Shown here: positions 7,664 through 15,283 of the stretch, one piece after another
Layout of the letters: every line of letters begins with the position of its first letter
Numbering within the stretch: position 1 is the first letter of the stretch
NCBI GenBank assembly: GCA_900549015.1
Contig: URMH01000054.1
Span: forward strand, 1 to 16,617
Reading direction: 5' to 3'
DNA length: 16,617 bases
Source of the DNA: an uncultured Blautia sp.
GTDB taxonomy: Bacteria > Bacillota > Clostridia > Lachnospirales > Lachnospiraceae
The notes under the pieces: generated by a model
The model's input: only the letters and a program-made list of their open reading frames with translations
Database searches by the model: none
What the model was told of the DNA's origin: nothing
Position numbers and translations under genes: made by a program

Positions 7664-9055
7664 ATGGACATTCATAGTTTAATTAAAAAGTTTTACAAAT
7701 TAAATACATCACAAATAATTACCCTTGGCTTTGCGGGGGTAATTTTTGTAGGCGGACTAATTCTCTGGCTGCCGTTCTGTACTGTGCCCGGAGAGACGAC
7801 TTCCTTTACAGATGCCATGTTTACTTCTACTACCTGTATTTGTGTGACAGGGCTCGTAACGGTTGTAACGGCAACCCACTGGACGATAATCGGTAAGGTT
7901 GTGATACTGATATTGATCCAGATAGGGGGAATCGGAGTGATCGCTCTTACAAATCTGATTTTTTTGAGCCTTCACAAGAAGATTTCCATGCGCAACAGGC
8001 GTATGATTCAGGAATCTTATAATCTTGACCAGATGTCGGGACTTGTAAAGGTAGTAAGAAGGGTGGTATTCTGTGTTTTCGGCGCAGAGGCGGTGGGAGC
8101 CATTTGCTATTCCTTCTGTTTCGTTCCTCAGTTCGGGCTTGCAGAGGGAATCGCCCAGTCTGTTTTTACGGCAGTTTCCGCATTCTGTAATGCAGGTGTG
8201 GATATTCTGGGAGAAACAAGCCTTGCGCCTTATGTAGATAATCCTCTCGTAAACTTTACAACAATGGGGCTGATTATATCTGCCGGTCTTGGTTTTACTG
8301 TATGGTGGGACATCTGGGATAAGATAAAAAAAGTAGTGAAAAAAGAAATTTCCTATAAAAGAATGTTTAAAACATTGAGACTTCACAGTAAACTTGCGAT
8401 TACGATGACCCTTGTTCTGATACTGGGAGGAACTTTTTTAATTTATCTTTTTGAATATAAAAATTCGGCAACTCTTCGTGGAAAATCCATAGGAGAAGGA
8501 TTGATGGCAGCGGCATTCCAGTCTGTCACAACGCGTACGGCAGGATTTTTCACCATTGACCAGACTGCGTTTGGCAATGCGTCTATTGTACTGTGCCTTG
8601 TGCTTATGTTTATCGGCGGTTCGCCTATGGGAACTGCCGGCGGTGTAAAAACAACAAGTATTGCAGTCATGTTTATGACCCTCGTTTCCAATTTAAGAGG
8701 GAAAAAAGACGTGGAGGCATATGGGAGAAAGGTGCGGGAAAATTACATACGCTCTGCAGTCGTGGTAGTTGGCATCGGTTTTTCAACCCTGATTGTTATG
8801 ACGCTGCTGCTGGCTGCATCGGAGCACGGCGTACCTCTTGAGGATATTGTGTATGAAGTAATGTCTGCGCTTGGTACAGTCGGGCTGAGCAGAAATCTTA
8901 CACCGAAGCTGTCTACAATGGGACGGTGGATTATTATTCTTACTATGTTTCTGGGAAGGATCGGACCGCTTACTCTTGGTTCTGCGGTAATTTCGCATTC
9001 TCAGAAAAGGCCGGAGAACACACATCTGGCAGAAGAAGATATTATGATTGGTTAA
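7664..9055 (+). CDS. ktrB: KtrB/TrkH-type potassium uptake channel subunit
   Basis: This 463-residue membrane protein is the ion-conducting subunit of a Ktr-type K+ uptake system, built of four membrane-pore-membrane repeats. The four selectivity-filter glycines are visible at G63 (VTGLV), G178 (CNAGVD), G294 (RTAGFF) and G407 (GTVGLS). The flexible gating loop in the third repeat is seen in FIGGSPMGTAGGVKT (317-331). Family members import K+, often Na+-dependently, and help with osmotic and pH adaptation. The start 11 nt after pfkA gives the usual N-terminus, but no ribosome binding site is visible in the AT-rich gap. ktrA follows after 38 nt, confirming the pairing. Confidence 0.93.
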   Translation: MDIHSLIKKFYKLNTSQIITLGFAGVIFVGGLILWLPFCTVPGETTSFTDAMFTSTTCICVTGLVTVVTATHWTIIGKVVILILIQIGGIGVIALTNLIFLSLHKKISMRNRRMIQESYNLDQMSGLVKVVRRVVFCVFGAEAVGAICYSFCFVPQFGLAEGIAQSVFTAVSAFCNAGVDILGETSLAPYVDNPLVNFTTMGLIISAGLGFTVWWDIWDKIKKVVKKEISYKRMFKTLRLHSKLAITMTLVLILGGTFLIYLFEYKNSATLRGKSIGEGLMAAAFQSVTTRTAGFFTIDQTAFGNASIVLCLVLMFIGGSPMGTAGGVKTTSIAVMFMTLVSNLRGKKDVEAYGRKVRENYIRSAVVVVGIGFSTLIVMTLLLAASEHGVPLEDIVYEVMSALGTVGLSRNLTPKLSTMGRWIIILTMFLGRIGPLTLGSAVISHSQKRPENTHLAEEDIMIG

Positions 9056-9093
9056 AAGCGGTATATACAGCTTTTGGAGGAATATAAAAGAAT

Positions 9094-9753
9094 ATGAGAG
9101 ATAAATCTTTTGCAGTCATTGGTCTTGGACAGTTTGGAATCACGCTTGCAGAAACGCTTGCAGAGTCTAACAGTGATGTTCTTGCAGTAGATGTAAATGA
9201 TGAAAAAATACAGGAAGTTGCGGATAAGGTAACATATGCTGTAAGGGCAGATGTGCGTGAACCGGGAGTTTTGAAATCTCTGGGCGTGCAGAACGTAGAT
9301 GTTGTTGTGGTTGCTATTTCAGATGATATTGAGGCGAGCATTGTGGCGACTATGCAGGCGAAGGAGCTTGGGGTTCCTTTTGTCATGGCAAAGGCAACGA
9401 ACGCTCTGCATGGACGTATCCTCGATAAGATCGGGGCAGATAAAGTGATTTATCCGGAACAGTCGATGGGATTCCGTATCGCAAAAAATCTGATGACAAA
9501 CGGATATGTGGACGTATTTGAGCTTTCTTCAGAATTCAGTATTGCAGAATTTAAAATCCCGGACGACTGGGTGGGAAAATCTCTTATGGAGCTGAAGATC
9601 CGTGAAAAATATCGCATCAATGTGATCGGAATTAAACAAAATGAGCAGGTTGATGTAAATATCAGACCGGAAGAAGTTTTACAGGAAGGCTGTTCTATTA
9701 TTGCAATCGGAAAAAACCAGGACTTAAATGCAGATCCTGCATTTATGCGGTAA
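9094..9753 (+). CDS. ktrA: KtrA/TrkA potassium channel gating subunit
   Basis: This 219-residue cytosolic RCK protein forms the ring that gates KtrB. The N-terminal RCK_N Rossmann fold shows GLGQFG (10-15) and an acidic ribose-binding residue D33 in LAVDVND; it binds ATP/ADP or NAD(H). The RCK_C domain is at about 135-219; in Firmicute KtrA proteins this part binds cyclic di-AMP, which shuts the channel, so that is a likely but unproven control here. GGAGG at 9076-9080 lies 13 nt before the ATG, a rather long spacing. The next gene starts 14 nt after the stop (or 2 nt if the earlier ATG is used). Confidence 0.94.
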   Translation: MRDKSFAVIGLGQFGITLAETLAESNSDVLAVDVNDEKIQEVADKVTYAVRADVREPGVLKSLGVQNVDVVVVAISDDIEASIVATMQAKELGVPFVMAKATNALHGRILDKIGADKVIYPEQSMGFRIAKNLMTNGYVDVFELSSEFSIAEFKIPDDWVGKSLMELKIREKYRINVIGIKQNEQVDVNIRPEEVLQEGCSIIAIGKNQDLNADPAFMR

Positions 9754-9767
9754 AAATGGAGAAGCTT

Positions 9768-10550
9768 ATGATTACAAGTGCAAACAACAGTCAGGTAAAA
9801 AATGTAATACAGTTAAACCAGAAGGCGAAGGCGAGACGACAGCAGGGACTTTTTACGGCAGAAGGCAGAAAAATGTTCCGGGAAGCTCCGGCAGACTGGA
9901 TTTCCAGAGTTTATGTGGCGGAGTCTCTTTCCGAAGATGAAGAAATCCTGGGAAAAATAAAAGAGGAGTCTCTTGATCATGAAATTGTGGCGGATCCTGT
10001 GTTCCGTCAGATGAGCGATACGCAGACGCCCCAGGGGGTGCTTACTGTATTAAAAAAACCTGTCTATACTGAAGAAGTTTTTTTTCGGGGTGAAAAGCCT
10101 TTTCTCATGGTTCTGGAGGATTTACAGGATCCGGGAAATGTGGGGACCATTTTCAGGACAGGGGAGGGCGCCGGCATTACAGGCGTTCTTCTCACAAAAA
10201 CCTGTGTAGATGTAACAAATCCAAAAGTGATCCGTTCCACTATGGGTTCTATATACAGAATGCCTTTTCTGTATATAGAAGATGTGGTATCATGGAAGGA
10301 GAAGCTTAAAGAAAAATCTGTCCGTACATTTGCAGCTCATTTAAAAGGGAAAAATTCCTATGACAGGGAATCTTATCTTGGGGGAACTGCATTTTTTATA
10401 GGAAACGAAGGAAAGGGACTTACGGATCCGGCGGCAGAAAGCGCAGACTGTCTGATTCGGATTCCCATGTGCGGAGAGGTGGAATCTCTGAATGCTGCTA
10501 TGGCAGCAGGTATCCTGATGTATGAGGTTTCCAGGCAGCGCCGGGGCTGA
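9768..10550 (+). CDS. TrmH/SpoU family RNA 2'-O-ribose methyltransferase
   Basis: This is a SPOUT-class methyltransferase that would methylate a ribose 2'-OH in rRNA or tRNA with S-adenosylmethionine. It has an N-terminal substrate-binding domain (about 1-100) and a C-terminal trefoil-knot domain with all three motifs. Motif 1 is LEDLQDPGNVGTIFR (116-130) with N124 and R130, motif 2 is FFIGNEGKG (209-217), and motif 3 is IPMCGEVESLNAA (232-244). The exact target nucleotide is not predictable. I chose the ATG at 9768, giving 260 residues, because GGAG at 9758-9761 is 6 nt upstream and MITS matches relatives. An ATG at 9756, 2 nt after ktrA, would add four residues. A 14-bp perfect hairpin lies within the gene at 10247-10280. 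Confidence 0.9.
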   Translation: MITSANNSQVKNVIQLNQKAKARRQQGLFTAEGRKMFREAPADWISRVYVAESLSEDEEILGKIKEESLDHEIVADPVFRQMSDTQTPQGVLTVLKKPVYTEEVFFRGEKPFLMVLEDLQDPGNVGTIFRTGEGAGITGVLLTKTCVDVTNPKVIRSTMGSIYRMPFLYIEDVVSWKEKLKEKSVRTFAAHLKGKNSYDRESYLGGTAFFIGNEGKGLTDPAAESADCLIRIPMCGEVESLNAAMAAGILMYEVSRQRRG

Positions 10551-10591
10551 CAGAAGCTGTACAGAGGAAATATAGAGAAAGGGGGATTTTT

Positions 10592-11029
10592 ATGGAACCT
10601 ATGATATGGCTTGGAATTCTTGCCGTTCTTCTTCTCATTGAGGCAATTACGGCGGGACTTACAACGATCTGGTTTGCAGGCGGCGCGCTTGTGGCTGCCG
10701 TTGCCGCATACTGCGGGGCAGGTGTTTTTCTGCAGTTTGTTTTGTTTTTTGCAGTATCACTTGTACTTCTTGTTTTTACAAGACCTGTAGCAGTGCGGTA
10801 TATGAATCGTAATGTTGAGAAGACAAATGCGGAAAGTCTCTTAGGCAAAAAAGCAGTTGTCATCGAAAAAATTGACAATCTTGCCCAGACAGGGCATGTG
10901 AGGATTCGCGACATAGAGTGGACGGCGCGAACCTCGGACGACTCCGTAAAAATCCCGGAAAATGCGGTAGTTGAGATTGAAGAGATACAGGGTGTGAAAC
11001 TGATCGTAAAAGAGGTTAAGGAGGGATAA
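10592..11029 (+). CDS. NfeD-family membrane protein
   Basis: This 145-residue protein has hydrophobic segments at about 4-22, 25-42 and 46-63, then a soluble OB-fold at about 80-142 with the family-typical GHVRIRDIEWTAR (101-113). It is a short NfeD lacking the protease domain of the long form. NfeD proteins work with a stomatin-like partner encoded next door, and this one is followed by an SPFH gene after only 3 nt. They are thought to organise membrane microdomains; the molecular activity is unknown. The AAAGGGGG ribosome binding site is strong, and the last codons of this gene contain the AAGGAGGG site for the partner gene, suggesting translational coupling. Confidence 0.88.
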   Translation: MEPMIWLGILAVLLLIEAITAGLTTIWFAGGALVAAVAAYCGAGVFLQFVLFFAVSLVLLVFTRPVAVRYMNRNVEKTNAESLLGKKAVVIEKIDNLAQTGHVRIRDIEWTARTSDDSVKIPENAVVEIEEIQGVKLIVKEVKEG

Positions 11030-11032
11030 CTT

Positions 11033-12013
11033 ATGGGTACTGTACTTTTTTGGGTGATTTTTATTCTTTTGTTATTGTGTGTTCTGGCATCTTGCATTCG
11101 TATTGTACCGCAGGCATATGCCATTGTTCTGGAGCGTCTCGGCGCTTACCGTGCAACATGGGGAACAGGCGTCCATTTGAAAGTGCCGTTTATTGAGCGT
11201 GTGGCAAGAAAAGTAAATTTAAAAGAGCAGGTTGTGGATTTTCCGCCGCAGCCGGTTATCACAAAAGATAACGTAACGATCCAGATTGATACGGTTGTAT
11301 TTTTCCAGATCACAGATCCAAAGCTTTACGCATACGGAGTAGACAATCCGATCATGGCGATCGAGAATCTTTCCGCAACAACGCTTCGTAACATCATCGG
11401 TGATATGGAGCTTGACGAAACCCTTACTTCCCGTGAGGTGATCAACACAAAAATGAGAGCTTCTCTTGATGAGGCAACAGACCAGTGGGGCATCAAGGTA
11501 AACCGTGTGGAACTGAAAAATATCATGCCTCCGGCTGCCATTCAGGACGCAATGGAAAAACAGATGAAGGCAGAGCGTGAACGCCGTGAAGCAATTCTGA
11601 TCGCAGAAGGCGAGAAGCGTTCTACGATTCTTGTTGCAGAAGGTAAAAAACAGTCGGCAATTCTTGACGCAGAAGCGGAAAAGCAGGCAGCGATCCTTCG
11701 TGCAGAGGCACAGAAAGAGCGCATGATTAAAGAGGCGGAAGGCCAGGCAGAAGCTGTGCTTAAAGTACAGAGCGCCACAGCGGAAGGTCTCCGCATGATC
11801 AAAGAAGCAGGTGTAGATAATGCAGTTCTTACGTTGAAGAGCCTTGAGGCGTTCGGAAAAGCGGCGGACGGCAGAGCTACAAAAATCATTATTCCGTCTG
11901 ACATTCAGGGAATTGCAGGGCTTGCCGCTTCTTTAAAAGAAATTGTAGTAGACAAAGATGTAAAAGCAGAAAAAGCTCTGGAAAAAATCACAGAGACAGA
12001 TAATACAAAATAA
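11033..12013 (+). CDS. SPFH/stomatin-like membrane scaffold protein (QmcA type)
   Basis: This 326-residue protein has an N-terminal membrane anchor (about 3-24), an SPFH/PHB domain (about 25-180) with VPQAYAIVLERLGAY and NLSATTLRNIIGDMELDE, then a long coiled coil. Five consecutive 11-residue units occupy 185-239, each ending around AEGEK, AEGKK, AEAEK, AEAQK and AEGQA. Family members oligomerise into large membrane cages or microdomains, and some modulate membrane proteases such as FtsH; its client is unknown here. The partner NfeD gene is immediately upstream. The start follows AAGGAGGG, which overlaps the end of that gene. argF begins 23 nt later, with no obvious functional link. Confidence 0.92.
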   Translation: MGTVLFWVIFILLLLCVLASCIRIVPQAYAIVLERLGAYRATWGTGVHLKVPFIERVARKVNLKEQVVDFPPQPVITKDNVTIQIDTVVFFQITDPKLYAYGVDNPIMAIENLSATTLRNIIGDMELDETLTSREVINTKMRASLDEATDQWGIKVNRVELKNIMPPAAIQDAMEKQMKAERERREAILIAEGEKRSTILVAEGKKQSAILDAEAEKQAAILRAEAQKERMIKEAEGQAEAVLKVQSATAEGLRMIKEAGVDNAVLTLKSLEAFGKAADGRATKIIIPSDIQGIAGLAASLKEIVVDKDVKAEKALEKITETDNTK

Positions 12014-12036
12014 CGACTTGCAGGGAGGATAAGGAT

Positions 12037-13035
12037 ATGAACTTAAAAGGCAGAAATTTTCTTACTTTAAAAGATTTTACACCGGAAGAAATCATGTATC
12101 TGCTTGATTTAGCAGCAGAATTAAAGGCAAAGAAAAAAGCGGGGGAGCTTCACGAATATTATAAAGGCAAAAATATTGCCCTGATTTTCGAGAAGACGAG
12201 CACAAGAACCCGATGTGCCTTTGAGGTGGCTGCCCATGATCTTGGAATGGGCAGTACATATCTTGATCCGAAAGGTTCTCAGATTGGTAAAAAAGAGAGC
12301 ATTGCAGATACGGCGCGCGTGCTGGGACGTATGTATGACGGAATCGAATACAGAGGCTTTGGACAGGAGATTGTGGAGGAGCTTGCAGCTCACGCGGGAG
12401 TTCCTGTATGGAATGGTCTTACAAATGAGTATCACCCTACACAGATGCTGGCAGATATGCTTACGATCAGAGAGCATTTCGGCGGCTTAAAGGGAATCCG
12501 CCTCGTGTACATGGGAGACGCCCGCTACAATATGGGAAATTCTCTTATGATTGCCTGCTCCAAGCTTGGCATGCACTTTACTGCCTGCACAAACAAAAAA
12601 TATTTCCCAAATGAGGAACTGGTAGAACAGTGCCGCCAGTATGCAGAAGCTTCCGGAGGAACCATCACTCTCACGGAAGATGTGGAAGCAGGAAGCAAAG
12701 ACGCAGACGTTATTTATACAGACGTGTGGGTTTCTATGGGAGAGCCGGACGAAGTATGGGAGGAAAGAATCCATGACCTTACACCGTATAAGGTGACAAA
12801 ACAGGTGATGAGAAACGCAGGTCCTAAGGCAATCTTTCTTCACTGTCTCCCTGCATTCCATGATTTAAAGACAAAAATCGGAAAAGAAATGGGAGAGCGT
12901 TTTAATCTCACAGATATGGAAGTGACAGATGAGGTATTTGAATCTCCCCAGTCAAAAGTATTTGACGAGGCGGAAAACCGTATGCACACCATCAAGGCAG
13001 TGATGGCGGCAACTCTGGGAGTACCGGAGAAATGA
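12037..13035 (+). CDS. argF: Ornithine carbamoyltransferase
   Basis: This 332-residue enzyme joins carbamoyl phosphate and ornithine to make citrulline in arginine synthesis. Signatures are FEKTSTRTRC (51-60, carbamoyl phosphate binding), HPTQMLAD (133-140), DVWVSMGE (229-236, the ornithine-binding SMG loop) and HCLPAFH (269-275) with catalytic C270. The C-terminal NRMHTIKAVMAATLG (314-328) is also typical. A catabolic arcB role cannot be excluded, since no other arginine synthesis or deiminase genes are in the window. AGGGAGG lies upstream. The last bases overlap birA in an ATGATG arrangement, so the two are likely translated in a coupled way. No arginine operator is evident. Confidence 0.94.
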   Translation: MNLKGRNFLTLKDFTPEEIMYLLDLAAELKAKKKAGELHEYYKGKNIALIFEKTSTRTRCAFEVAAHDLGMGSTYLDPKGSQIGKKESIADTARVLGRMYDGIEYRGFGQEIVEELAAHAGVPVWNGLTNEYHPTQMLADMLTIREHFGGLKGIRLVYMGDARYNMGNSLMIACSKLGMHFTACTNKKYFPNEELVEQCRQYAEASGGTITLTEDVEAGSKDADVIYTDVWVSMGEPDEVWEERIHDLTPYKVTKQVMRNAGPKAIFLHCLPAFHDLKTKIGKEMGERFNLTDMEVTDEVFESPQSKVFDEAENRMHTIKAVMAATLGVPEK

Positions 13036-13838
13036 TGGATATTTTATACACAAAAGATACAATTTCAAAAGCAATACATACAAAATGGGCGGGCAAAACC
13101 GTCCATTTTGCAAAGGAAACAGATTCTACGAATGTATGGATAAAAAAACTGGAAAAAGACGGGGCAGAACATGGAACCCTTGCTGTGGCAGAGTTTCAGA
13201 GCGCCGGAAGGGGACGGTTTACACGAGCCTGGAAAGCGGAGGAGGGAACGTCCGTTATGATGACGATTCTTCTCCGTCCTTCTTTTGCTCCGGAATACGC
13301 GCCCATGCTGACGCTTGTCATGGGACTTTCCGTGGCGCAGGCGGTGAGAAAGCTTGGATTTTCCCCGGAGATCAAGTGGCCCAATGATGTGGTGCTTTCC
13401 AAAAAGAAAATCTGCGGGATTCTCACTGAAATGGGACTTAACGGTTCAAAAATCCGATATGTGGGAATTGGAACCGGAATTAATGTAAACATACCGGAAT
13501 TTTCCCCGGAGCTTTCAGATAAGGCGACCTCTTTTTTTCTGGAATCCGGAAAAAAGACAGATAGGAATCAGGTGATCGCCCTTGTCATGGAAGCATTCGA
13601 GAAAAATTATGAGATATTCGAGAAAACACACGACCTTTCTCTTCTGAAAAATGAGTATGAAGAGATGCTGGCAAACTACGGGCAGCCTGTACGGATCCTT
13701 GATAAAAGCAATCCTTATGAGGGCGTGTGCAAAGGAATCAATAACAAAGGAGAACTTCTTGTAAGCCTTTCGGACGGAACAGAAACGGCGGTGAGCGCCG
13801 GGGAGGTATCCGTTCGGGGGCTATATAGTTACGTATAG
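13032..13838 (+). CDS. birA: Biotin--protein ligase (no DNA-binding domain)
   Basis: The enzyme activates biotin with ATP and attaches it to a lysine in carrier proteins such as the acetyl-CoA carboxylase BCCP. The catalytic core has GRGRFTRAW (59-67, the adenylate-binding loop), KWPNDV (115-120) and KKICGILTEM (125-134), followed by a short C-terminal SH3-like domain at about 218-268. With 268 residues and no N-terminal winged helix, it is a single-function ligase and not the repressor type found in E. coli or Bacillus. Two ATGs compete: 13032 (ATGA overlap with argF) and 13035, which is better spaced from GGAG at 13026-13029. A 12-bp hairpin lies at 13081-13110, near the 5' end. Confidence 0.93.
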   Translation: MMDILYTKDTISKAIHTKWAGKTVHFAKETDSTNVWIKKLEKDGAEHGTLAVAEFQSAGRGRFTRAWKAEEGTSVMMTILLRPSFAPEYAPMLTLVMGLSVAQAVRKLGFSPEIKWPNDVVLSKKKICGILTEMGLNGSKIRYVGIGTGINVNIPEFSPELSDKATSFFLESGKKTDRNQVIALVMEAFEKNYEIFEKTHDLSLLKNEYEEMLANYGQPVRILDKSNPYEGVCKGINNKGELLVSLSDGTETAVSAGEVSVRGLYSYV

Positions 13839-13851
13839 AAAGGGGTACTTT

Positions 13852-14217
13852 ATGTATCAGGAAAATATCGTATTATGCGGCGCAAGCGCATACGAACAGA
13901 AATATTATTTTAATCAGGATTTTAATTCTCTGCCGGATCATGTGAAGCAGGAGCTTCAGATCATGTGCGTTCTTTTTACAGAAGATGTGGGCGGCGTCCT
14001 AACTCTGGAATTTGACGAGGACGGAAGACTTCAGTTTAAGACAGAAGCGCTGGAGGCAGACGCCTGCTTTGATGAGATTGGAAGCGCATTAAAAATCAAA
14101 CAGATCCAGACAGAGAAGAGAGATCTTCTGGAATCTCTGGAAATGTATTATAAAGTATTTTTCCTCGGAGATATTCCGGAGGAAGAATTAAAAAAGAAAG
14201 CGGACGGCGAAGAATGA
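13852..14217 (+). CDS. Conserved hypothetical protein, DUF6145-like
   Basis: This is a small acidic protein of 121 residues with no signal peptide or membrane segment. It opens MYQENIVLCGASAYEQKYYF and contains KQELQIMCVLFTEDVGG (32-48), then a charged helical half rich in Glu and Lys. From memory it resembles the DUF6145 family of Lachnospiraceae, but I cannot check that; no function is known. AAAGGGG is 6 nt before the ATG. Its stop overlaps the dusB start by 4 bp (ATGA), which places it firmly in the birA-dusB operon. The conserved coupling to dusB could hint at a role in tRNA or translation, but that is speculation. Confidence 0.75.
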   Translation: MYQENIVLCGASAYEQKYYFNQDFNSLPDHVKQELQIMCVLFTEDVGGVLTLEFDEDGRLQFKTEALEADACFDEIGSALKIKQIQTEKRDLLESLEMYYKVFFLGDIPEEELKKKADGEE

Positions 14218-15179
14218 AGATGAAGTGGAAAATCGGAGACGTTCAGATTGATAATCCCTTTGTTCTTGCGCCTATGGCAGGCGTTACAGACCTTCCTTTT
14301 CGAAAACTCTGCAAGGAGCAGGGAGCCGGTCTTATATGTATGGAAATGGTCAGCGCAAAAGCGATTTCCTTCCATAATAAAAATACAGAGGCTCTGATGG
14401 AAATTGATAAATGTGAGAACCCGGTATCGATGCAGCTTTTCGGAAGTGAACCGGAGCTTATGGCAAGGGTGGCTGCTGAGATTGAGGAGAGACCTTTTGA
14501 TATTCTGGATATTAACATGGGCTGTCCTGTTCCAAAGGTGGTAAATAACGGAGAGGGTTCTGCTCTTTTAAAAAATCCGGAGTTGATTGTAAAAATTGTA
14601 AAAAGCGTTTCTTCTGCAATTAAAAAGCCGCTTACTGTGAAGGTCCGCATTGGATTTGAAAATGAGCCGGTGGATATTGTAGATATTGCAAAGCGTGTGG
14701 AGGATGCAGGAGCGGCGGCGATTGCGGTTCACGGCAGAACGCGGCAGCAGTATTATTCCGGGACGGCAGACTGGGATGCCATCCGCAGAGTAAAAGAAGC
14801 GGTATCTATTCCTGTAATCGGAAACGGAGATGTGGATTCTCCGGAAAAAGCAGAGGCGCTTATAAAAGAAACAGGATGCGACGGTGTGATGATAGGAAGA
14901 GCGGTAAGAGGAAATCCGTGGCTTTTCCGGGAACTGAACCATTACTTTGAGACAGGGGAAAAACTTTCTCGTCCGTCTGTGGAAGAAGTACGGGAAATGA
15001 TCCTTCGCCATGCCAGAATGCAGATTGACTTAAAAGGCGAATTTACAGGCATTCGGGAGATGCGCAAGCATGTGGCATGGTATACGGCAGGAATGCGCCA
15101 CAGCGCAGCGCTTCGGCGGGAAACGAATCTTGTGAGCAGTTATGAAGAGCTGGAGAAGCTCCTCGGGAGAATGGAGTAA
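14214..15179 (+). CDS. dusB: tRNA-dihydrouridine synthase
   Basis: This FMN enzyme reduces uridines in tRNA to dihydrouridine with NADPH. The 321-residue protein has an N-terminal TIM barrel with LAPMAGVTDLPFR (18-30), DINMGCPVPKV (99-109) with the catalytic C104, K143 in VKVRIGF, H173 in VHGRT, and the FMN-phosphate loops GNGD (203-206) and MIGRA (226-230). A C-terminal helical tRNA-binding domain spans about 245-321. Sequence and genomic context suggest the DusB-type of Gram-positive bacteria, but the modified positions cannot be read off. It overlaps the upstream hypothetical gene by 4 bp. A second ATG at 14220 is possible. No strong terminator follows before the greA promoter. Confidence 0.94.
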   Translation: MKMKWKIGDVQIDNPFVLAPMAGVTDLPFRKLCKEQGAGLICMEMVSAKAISFHNKNTEALMEIDKCENPVSMQLFGSEPELMARVAAEIEERPFDILDINMGCPVPKVVNNGEGSALLKNPELIVKIVKSVSSAIKKPLTVKVRIGFENEPVDIVDIAKRVEDAGAAAIAVHGRTRQQYYSGTADWDAIRRVKEAVSIPVIGNGDVDSPEKAEALIKETGCDGVMIGRAVRGNPWLFRELNHYFETGEKLSRPSVEEVREMILRHARMQIDLKGEFTGIREMRKHVAWYTAGMRHSAALRRETNLVSSYEELEKLLGRME

Positions 15180-15184
15180 AAACC

Positions 15185-15213
15185 TTGACAATAGCTGAGG
15201 TTTTGGGTATAAT
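15185..15213 (+). promoter_or_regulatory. Consensus sigma-A promoter for greA
   Basis: TTGACA (15185-15190) and TATAAT (15208-15213) are both perfect consensus hexamers with a 17-nt spacer, and begin 6 nt after the dusB stop. Transcription would start near 15220 and leave a leader of about 64 nt. AAAACCT (15179-15185) and AGGTTTT (15198-15204) form a 7-bp inverted repeat over the -35 region, which could act as an operator or as a weak end to the upstream transcript. Confidence 0.85.
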
Positions 15214-15232
15214 ACTGAAATTGTGAATATCC

Positions 15233-15262
15233 TAGAGTATCTCTAACCTTTTTTAGAAAAAG
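15233..15262 (+). promoter_or_regulatory. Structured greA leader with a T-run
   Basis: A short hairpin TAGAG-TAT-CTCTA (15233-15245) is followed by ACC and six Ts (15249-15254). The Ts can instead pair with AAAAAG just downstream (15257-15262). This resembles a very weak attenuator with an alternative fold, but the 5-bp AT-rich stem is poor, so function is doubtful. The ribosome binding site AGGAG is at 15271-15275. Confidence 0.2.
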
Positions 15263-15283
15263 AGTGGAAAAGGAGTAAGGAAA

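Noticed and set aside
12014..12036. Arginine-repressor operator before argF
   Set aside because: The 23-nt gap holds only the ribosome binding site; no ARG-box-like palindrome is present.
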